Source of the DNA: Caryophanales bacterium UBA2253
GTDB taxonomy: Bacteria; Bacillota_I; Bacilli_A; ML615J-28; CAG-698
Direction of reading: 5' to 3'
Assembly (NCBI GenBank): GCA_002347755.1
Contig: DDXT01000036.1
Coordinates: 1-53,157, forward strand
DNA length: 53,157 nucleotides
The position numbers and the translations under genes are program-made. Numbering within the stretch: position 1 is the first letter of the stretch; each line of letters starts with the position of its first letter. Shown here piece after piece: positions 48,802-53,157 of this stretch. The notes beneath the pieces are model-generated. The model saw nothing but the letters and a program-made list of their open reading frames with translations, searched no databases and was not told the origin of the DNA.

Positions 48802-49655
48802 ACGCGTTTTGCTCGATACTTTCCGGATTCCAATTTATAGATGGCCAACAATTGTTGGTCTTGCCTCAAAACCACCAGCGGCAGGTCGCATTTCAGTTCG
48901 TTCGGTTCCAACGCCACGCCGTCGCCGATTTTCTTCTTCTGCTCATCGTTGACGTTAATCTGCGGGTAGCCGTCCAAAGCAGTGAGCATGTCAACCAGTT
49001 GGAAACGGCCGTTTCGGACGTCATCCAAAGAAAAAGCGTTCACTAGACTGAATTTCCCCGAGGTAAGCCGTTGGAGTTTGCCCATTCGCGCCGGATAATT
49101 CAGGCTTTTACCGATGTCGACGCACAGAGTCCGAACATAAGTACCTTTTGAAGCCTTTACATAAAATGAAAATCGGGCTTTTGCGTCTTGGTATTCAATG
49201 ACGCTGGTTCGCTTGATCATGAATATCTCAATCGAGCGGGGTTTTCGATCAACGATAAAGCCTTTCCGAGCCAATTCATAAAGCTTTTTACCCTGGATTT
49301 TGATAGCCGAATACATGGGCGGGATTTGGGTTTGTTTCCCAATAAAAGCCGATAAAATGACGTCAACATCGCCCAAATCGCTCACCGTTTTTTGGGAAGT
49401 CACTTGACCTTCGCCGTCTTCGGTGGTGGTGCTTTCGCCGATGACGACTTCGGCGACGTATTCTTTCTGGTCTTCAATGAGATAATCGGCCAATTTGGTG
49501 GCTTCATTTAACAAAACCACCAGAAGTCCAATGGCGTTGGGATCTAGAGTGCCAACATGCCCGATTTTGTTGATATTCAAGATTTTTTTGATTTGATGGA
49601 CGACATCATGGGAAGTCATTCCTTTTTCTTTGTTAATTAATAAGATTCCATTCAT
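48792..49655 (-). CDS. truB: tRNA pseudouridine-55 synthase TruB
   Basis: TruB (287 residues) makes pseudouridine 55 in the T-arm of tRNA. The catalytic Asp38 is in HVGTLDPNAIGLL, close to the usual GTLDPLATGLL; KGTYVRTLCVDIG near 175 is the second motif. TAGGTG precedes ATG. The promoter has an extended -10. It leads truB-ribF-mtnN. Confidence 0.96.
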   Translation of the reverse strand: MNGILLINKEKGMTSHDVVHQIKKILNINKIGHVGTLDPNAIGLLVVLLNEATKLADYLIEDQKEYVAEVVIGESTTTEDGEGQVTSQKTVSDLGDVDVILSAFIGKQTQIPPMYSAIKIQGKKLYELARKGFIVDRKPRSIEIFMIKRTSVIEYQDAKARFSFYVKASKGTYVRTLCVDIGKSLNYPARMGKLQRLTSGKFSLVNAFSLDDVRNGRFQLVDMLTALDGYPQINVNDEQKKKIGDGVALEPNELKCDLPLVVLRQDQQLLAIYKLESGKYRAKRVWK

Positions 49656-49671
49656 AATTTCACCTAAAACT

Positions 49672-49680
49672 ATTATAACA
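49672..49680 (-). promoter_or_regulatory. Extended -10 promoter of truB-ribF-mtnN
   Basis: TGTTATAAT on the minus strand with no clear -35. Confidence 0.55.
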
Positions 49681-49723
49681 TACCCGTCGAAAAATGAGTA
49701 GGTGGTTTGGACATTATCCAGCC

Positions 49724-49747
49724 AAAAAAAGCAATCACTTGGTGACC
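49724..49747 (-). terminator. Intrinsic terminator after alkA
   Basis: GCGGTCA pairs with TGATTGC (two G-T wobbles) around five bases and is followed by TTTTTTT on the minus strand. It lies within the last codons and stop of the glycosylase gene. Confidence 0.7.
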
Positions 49748-50400
49748 GCTTCGGTGTTTTGGTTGGCTTTTGCTTGCGGGTCCGTTAACCCGTATCCGTT
49801 GGTGGCAATCTCCCAAATATAGAAAGATGCGACCGTGGCATAAGGGGTAAATCGGCTTTGGTATTCATCAAATAATTCTTTGGTTATCTCAGAATGCCCA
49901 TAAAGCATTCGCAAACCTTTTTGAATGGCGAAATCATTGAAGCTGAGAATGTTGGGCCGAGCCAAGGAGAAAATCAGCATCATTTCCGCGGTCCAAGGTC
50001 CGATCCCTTTTAGTTCATCAAGCCGGCGGATTATTTCGGCGTCGGGAAGGTCCGCCAATTCTTCAATCTTGAATTCATGGTTGAGAACTTTTTCCGAAAA
50101 GTCCCGAATGTACGAAACTTTCCGCCAACTAAGACCGCAAGACTGCAGGGCTTCGTCCGCACATTGGCAGATGTTTTCCGGGGTGACCGAACCAACTTTT
50201 TCCAGGATCCGGTTCCAAACCGTATCGGCGGCTTTACCGGAGATTTGTTGAGCAACGATGGCCCCGATCAGCGACGCGAAGAGATCCGGGTCGATCAGGC
50301 GGTCAAGGTGACCGATGACATCGATCATTTTCCCCAATTTTTGGTCTTTTGATTTTAGATAATCGGTCTGGGTGGTTCCGTAGGGAAAATACTGTTTCAT
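49735..50400 (-). CDS. alkA: DNA-3-methyladenine glycosylase II (AlkA-like HhH-GPD)
   Basis: This 221-residue glycosylase removes alkylated bases. The helix-hairpin-helix is LKGIGPWTAEM at 130-140, and the catalytic Asp is Asp156 in SFNDFAIQKG. IVAQQISGKAADTVW near 48-62 is the AlkA signature. It lacks the C-terminal iron-sulfur cysteines of MutY/Nth. GGAG precedes ATG. It follows the epimerase gene by 13 bases. Confidence 0.92.
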   Translation of the reverse strand: MKQYFPYGTTQTDYLKSKDQKLGKMIDVIGHLDRLIDPDLFASLIGAIVAQQISGKAADTVWNRILEKVGSVTPENICQCADEALQSCGLSWRKVSYIRDFSEKVLNHEFKIEELADLPDAEIIRRLDELKGIGPWTAEMMLIFSLARPNILSFNDFAIQKGLRMLYGHSEITKELFDEYQSRFTPYATVASFYIWEIATNGYGLTDPQAKANQNTEAVTK

Positions 50401-50413
50401 TCCGTTCTCCTTG

Positions 50414-51448
50414 TCATTGTGGTCGGCTTATTTCCGGATAGCAAGCCTGAATGGTCAGTTTGATGCTCTCCAAGACATCCTTTCCGCCCTCAAAACCCAA
50501 TTCTTGATAATTCATTCGGGTCTTGAACTCGTCCGGATCAACATAAAAAGTACGATTGCATATCTGCGTCATCAGTTTTGCATGGTTCAGTCCGCTTTCC
50601 AAACCCTGTTTTCGCAGTTTTCGGTCCACATTTCCTGCCCAAATTGCGCAGATCCAAGCGGGAACGCCCTGAAACCGACGCGGGTCATCAATGGCTTCCA
50701 TCATTCGGTTGATGAGTTCTTCAAAGCTCAAGTTGATTTGACCGATCGGATAACGCATTCCCGGTTCACCGTTGATGGAAGCCGCCACGATGGCTTCCGC
50801 GACTCCGGAGACATCAATGGCGGCCGTCCCCCCATGGTGCGGATACATGATCGATTTAAGCCCATCAAAATGGGTTAAAAAATGTTCCCGCCACAGCGGC
50901 TTCCGGCCGGGCATGGTTCCGAATATATACGGAAGTTCCAAGATCATGACTTCAAAAACCCCAGGTTCCCCAAGGCTTATAAGCTCTTCTGCCTGTTCGA
51001 CTCGGGCTTTAATGTAAGGATGAGATTCTGCTAATTTTCCGCCCGTCAAACGATCGAAATAAGCAAAATAAGAATTCAAGACGACGCATCTTCTGATTCC
51101 GGCGTTTTTAGCCGCCAAGCAGATCTTTTTGGCTTCCGAAACCAATTTGTCATGAAAGAAAACCGCAGCCGGAGCCGGAGGCGTGACCCGATCATCCGGA
51201 CCAAGAGCATAAATGAAAGCATCGTAGTTTTTGTCTTTCAAAAGAGCGGCTATCTCTTCGCCGCTCATCTGAAACAGGTTTCCGAACTGCAGTCCGATTG
51301 CTTTTGGAAACCATTCTCCCAAACTGATCTCATTCGGGAGGGCGATGGTATCAACGGCCATGCCTTTTTCCAAAAACAATTTACTCGCGTGGAATCCCAA
51401 AAACCCCGTTCCTCCCGCGATGAAAACTTTTTTTATTTCGTTGCGCAA
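50414..51448 (-). CDS. NAD-dependent epimerase/dehydratase (extended SDR)
   Basis: This 344-residue protein has an N-terminal NAD-binding GGTGFLGFHASKLF near 12-25. The SDR Tyr-Lys pair is not plain: YFAY is near 127, with the expected Lys position SHPYIKAR near 140. The start codon is TTG at 51448, two bases from the upstream stop, with AAGGTG in front; no ATG is suitably placed. It is related to nucleotide-sugar epimerases. Substrate not known. Confidence 0.8.
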   Translation of the reverse strand: MRNEIKKVFIAGGTGFLGFHASKLFLEKGMAVDTIALPNEISLGEWFPKAIGLQFGNLFQMSGEEIAALLKDKNYDAFIYALGPDDRVTPPAPAAVFFHDKLVSEAKKICLAAKNAGIRRCVVLNSYFAYFDRLTGGKLAESHPYIKARVEQAEELISLGEPGVFEVMILELPYIFGTMPGRKPLWREHFLTHFDGLKSIMYPHHGGTAAIDVSGVAEAIVAASINGEPGMRYPIGQINLSFEELINRMMEAIDDPRRFQGVPAWICAIWAGNVDRKLRKQGLESGLNHAKLMTQICNRTFYVDPDEFKTRMNYQELGFEGGKDVLESIKLTIQACYPEISRPQ

Positions 51449-51449
51449 T

Positions 51450-51890
51450 TTACCACACCTTGGATCCGTCTAAAAAGTCTAGGTTTTTGTTTTGTTTGAA
51501 ACTGATGACATCCAAGACCAGGCAATTGTCTTTTTCGATTCCTTGCAAGTGCAGAATGTCTTGGACCCGACATTTCATGGTAACGCGAGCGCCGTCGATC
51601 AGAATGGCGGTCTCATCAAGGTGAAAGGTCACATTTTGGAATTTATCGACCTTGTCGCTATGTCCTTCGCCCAAAACGAAAGCAATGTCTTTTTGACCAT
51701 TAGCCAAAGCGCTGACGCCAACGATATCGTTGACTTTAAGGATGTTCCCGGTAATGCTCTGCGCTCCAAGGTGAAGCATGACTTTTTCATAGTCGACCAT
51801 CATCGCCCAAGAACAACACATTCCGTATTTTTTTCCGTTTTTGAGGATTGCTACAATGTTGCAACCGGTATTGAAAGCTTCCAAGCCCAT
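51450..51890 (-). CDS. Flavin reductase-like FMN-binding protein
   Basis: A 146-residue split-barrel flavoprotein. CCSWAMMVDYEKVMLHLGAQSITGNIL near 25-51 corresponds to the FMN-binding strand-loop of the flavin reductase-like family, and the VTMKCRVQDI strand follows near 105. AAGGTGG before ATG at 51890 sets the start; an in-frame Met nine codons earlier has no such site. It is the first gene of the three-gene run with the epimerase and alkA. Confidence 0.8.
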   Translation of the reverse strand: MGLEAFNTGCNIVAILKNGKKYGMCCSWAMMVDYEKVMLHLGAQSITGNILKVNDIVGVSALANGQKDIAFVLGEGHSDKVDKFQNVTFHLDETAILIDGARVTMKCRVQDILHLQGIEKDNCLVLDVISFKQNKNLDFLDGSKVW

Positions 51891-51994
51891 AAATCCACCT
51901 TTTTCATCGTTTGACATTTTATTATGCCTTATTTTTTTGAATTTTAAAATAGCGATTATTTTGAGTAAGGATGAAATTGTAGTGTTACAATACA

Positions 51995-52005
51995 TGTGAG
52001 ACCAA
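51995..52005 (+). repeat. Left inverted repeat of the IS481-type element
   Basis: TGTGAGACCAA, exact inverted match to 53068-53078. Confidence 0.85.
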
Positions 52006-52011
52006 GCAAAT

Positions 52012-52041
52012 TTGAAAAAAGGCCCGAAACTCCTGTATAAT
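52012..52041 (+). promoter_or_regulatory. Transposase promoter
   Basis: TTGAAA at 52012-52017 and TATAAT at 52036-52041 are 18 bases apart; the -10 is extended by TG. AAAGGAGG lies before the ATG at 52082. Confidence 0.65.
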
Positions 52042-52081
52042 TTCAGTTACCACACAAAAACACACAAAGGAGGTCAGACCC

Positions 52082-53053
52082 ATGTTTATTATAACACGAA
52101 TCCCCCACTCCATCAAGACTCGGATCAGCGCCGTTTCCACTTATCGCAGCTTTCGATGCAAGGTCGAGTTTATCGGCGGTAAGTATCATGTTTCCAAAGC
52201 TTCCCTGATGCGCTGGAATCTTCGGTACGACGGAACCGCCAAATCCTTGGAAGATCGGTCGAAAAGGCCGCTTACTCCGCATCCCAATGCCCATACGGAA
52301 GCGGAGATGACCAAAATCAGAAATCTCATCAGGCGCAATCCGCACATCGGGTTAATCGAACTTTATACCAAACTGCGAGTCGAGATTGGATATTCCCGTC
52401 ATTATGCCAGTTTATATCGGGTGTTGAGACGGATCGGTTTCTATCGGATGCCCGTCATCTTAAAAAAGCCTTATGTCCCAAAGCCTTACCTGACTCTGCT
52501 TTGTGTCGGCGAAAAGATGCAAATGGATGTTAAATTCGTTCCCAGAGCCTGTTATTCCGCCTTGGCTGCGTCGAATGAAAGGTTTTACCAATATACCGTC
52601 ATTGATGAAGCTTCCAGGGAAAGGTTCATTTATCCTTACCGGGAACAATCCAGTTACAGCAGCGTGGACTTCTTAAAGCGAGCCATCGCTTACTTCGGGT
52701 ATGTTCCCAGGTGTGTGCAGACAGACAACGGCTTTGAATTCGCTCATTTCAAAGAAACGGCCATGGTTCATCCGTTTGATGTCTTATGTTCTTCCTTGGG
52801 GATCGAACACAAGCTTATCAAGCCGCGGACTCCCCGTCATAACGGTAAAGTCGAAAGATCGCACCGCAACGACAGCGAACGATTCTATCAGGACCGCTTG
52901 TTCTATTCCTATGACGATCTGCTCAAACAAATGAAGCATTATTTATACCGCAGCAACCGAATCCTTTCTTCGGTCATTGATTGGAAATCTCCGATCGAAA
53001 AACGAATTCAGCTCGTCAAAACCGGTTATTTCAATTATACGCCGGCCTACTAA
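52082..53053 (+). CDS. IS481 family transposase
   Basis: This 323-residue DDE transposase has an N-terminal helix-turn-helix (about 15-60, HVSKASLMRWNLRYDG) and a second one near 75-118. The catalytic triad is Asp149 (QMDVKF), Asp215 (QTDNGFEF) and Glu258 (RHNGKVERSHRND), with the usual rve spacing. AAAGGAGG eight bases before ATG. The frame is complete, so the element may be active. Confidence 0.93.
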   Translation: MFIITRIPHSIKTRISAVSTYRSFRCKVEFIGGKYHVSKASLMRWNLRYDGTAKSLEDRSKRPLTPHPNAHTEAEMTKIRNLIRRNPHIGLIELYTKLRVEIGYSRHYASLYRVLRRIGFYRMPVILKKPYVPKPYLTLLCVGEKMQMDVKFVPRACYSALAASNERFYQYTVIDEASRERFIYPYREQSSYSSVDFLKRAIAYFGYVPRCVQTDNGFEFAHFKETAMVHPFDVLCSSLGIEHKLIKPRTPRHNGKVERSHRNDSERFYQDRLFYSYDDLLKQMKHYLYRSNRILSSVIDWKSPIEKRIQLVKTGYFNYTPAY

Positions 53054-53067
53054 TTATTTATCCCCTT

Positions 53068-53078
53068 TTGGTCTCACA
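53068..53078 (+). repeat. Right inverted repeat of the IS481-type element
   Basis: TTGGTCTCACA, the reverse complement of the left end. Confidence 0.85.
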
Positions 53079-53132
53079 TCATTTACAAATATACAAATAT
53101 TTTTCTGAAAAGGGATTCCGGTTAAACAAAAA

Positions 53133-53157
53133 ATGAACTGAACCCAAATAGTTGGAC
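53133..53157. repeat. Possible end of another insertion sequence at the window edge
   Basis: On the minus strand the window edge reads GTCCAACTATTTGGGTTCAG, which resembles terminal repeats of IS3-type elements in Firmicutes (from memory). The partner end and transposase would be beyond the window. Weak. Confidence 0.3.

Larger units (their letters stand above)
51995..53078 (+). mobile_element. IS481-type insertion sequence
   Basis: The 1084-bp element is bounded by 11-bp inverted repeats TGTGAGACCAA at 51995-52005 and 53068-53078. It holds a single intact transposase gene with its own promoter and a strong ribosome binding site. It begins TGT and ends ACA. No direct target repeat is visible at the edges. 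Confidence 0.88.

Noticed and set aside
51450..51995. Longer N-terminal version of the FMN-binding protein
   Set aside because: The extra 35 residues are AT-rich intergenic translation with no ribosome binding site; AAGGTGG precedes the internal ATG.
1..53157. tRNA or rRNA genes
   Set aside because: No cloverleaf with GGTTCGAATCC-type T-arm or rRNA block was recognised on either strand by eye; a covariance search would settle it.

Overview
The window reads as chromosome of a low-to-moderate GC member of the Bacillota/Mycoplasmatota border (a Mollicutes-like lineage such as the Acholeplasma, Izemoplasma or Haloplasma relatives; this placement is inference). The evidence is Firmicutes-type gene order (yqeG-yqeH-yqeK-rsfS, trmR-trhP1-trhP2 next to greA, hrcA-grpE-dnaK-dnaJ with CIRCE), a T-box ahead of valS, RNase P RNA of the B type, strong AGGAGG-type ribosome binding sites and near-consensus 17-bp-spaced promoters. 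TGA is used as a stop (ispG, greA, yqeH), so the standard bacterial code applies and not the Mycoplasma code. The division cluster is reduced to mraZ-rsmH followed by a 17-codon ORF, with no ftsL, ftsI or mur genes beside it, which fits a lineage with a reduced wall but does not prove it.

Layout. 1-4670 is on the plus strand: rarA, a lipoprotein joining BspA-like leucine-rich repeats to an SGNH hydrolase, rpmG, a transposase-like helix-turn-helix protein in an operon with ispG. From 4671 to 51890 every supported protein-coding gene is on the minus strand, in compact operons. In transcription order on that strand these are: FMN-binding protein / NAD-epimerase / alkA; truB-ribF-mtnN; rpsO-pnp; rnpB then ysxC; Nudix-aminotransferase; yceD-like/rpmF; mraZ-rsmH-sORF; nadD-nadE; T-box-valS-folC; radC; site-2 protease and YgjP metallopeptidase; an XRE-TPR regulator; an IS-like accessory island; trmR-trhP1-trhP2; greA and a ROK-like ATPase; bcp; the yqe cluster; glucokinase-MBL-nfnA-nfnB-SRPBCC; the heat-shock operon; rsmE-mtaB-DEAD helicase-rmuC-copZ. 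At 51995-53078 lies a complete IS481-type element.

How the genes fit together. Translation and RNA maturation dominate: three ribosomal proteins, rRNA and tRNA modification (rsmE, rsmH, mtaB, truB, trmR/trhP), ribosome biogenesis GTPases, RNase P and PNPase. Energy and redox genes point to fermentative anaerobic life: glucokinase, the electron-bifurcating transhydrogenase NfnAB, NAD synthesis (nadD-nadE) and a thiol peroxidase. The MEP-pathway enzyme IspG indicates isoprenoid synthesis.

The most unusual signal is a 167-168 bp element present twice (9632-9799 and 32022-32188, about 93% identical). Each copy sits between two copies of a different, locus-specific terminator hairpin. The simplest reading is a small non-autonomous mobile element that inserts at intrinsic terminators and duplicates the whole hairpin. 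A second unusual region is the accessory island at 26920-28370, bounded by repeated 14-18 bp motifs in inverted orientation, like the multi-repeat ends of an insertion sequence, with AT-rich cargo and no transposase.
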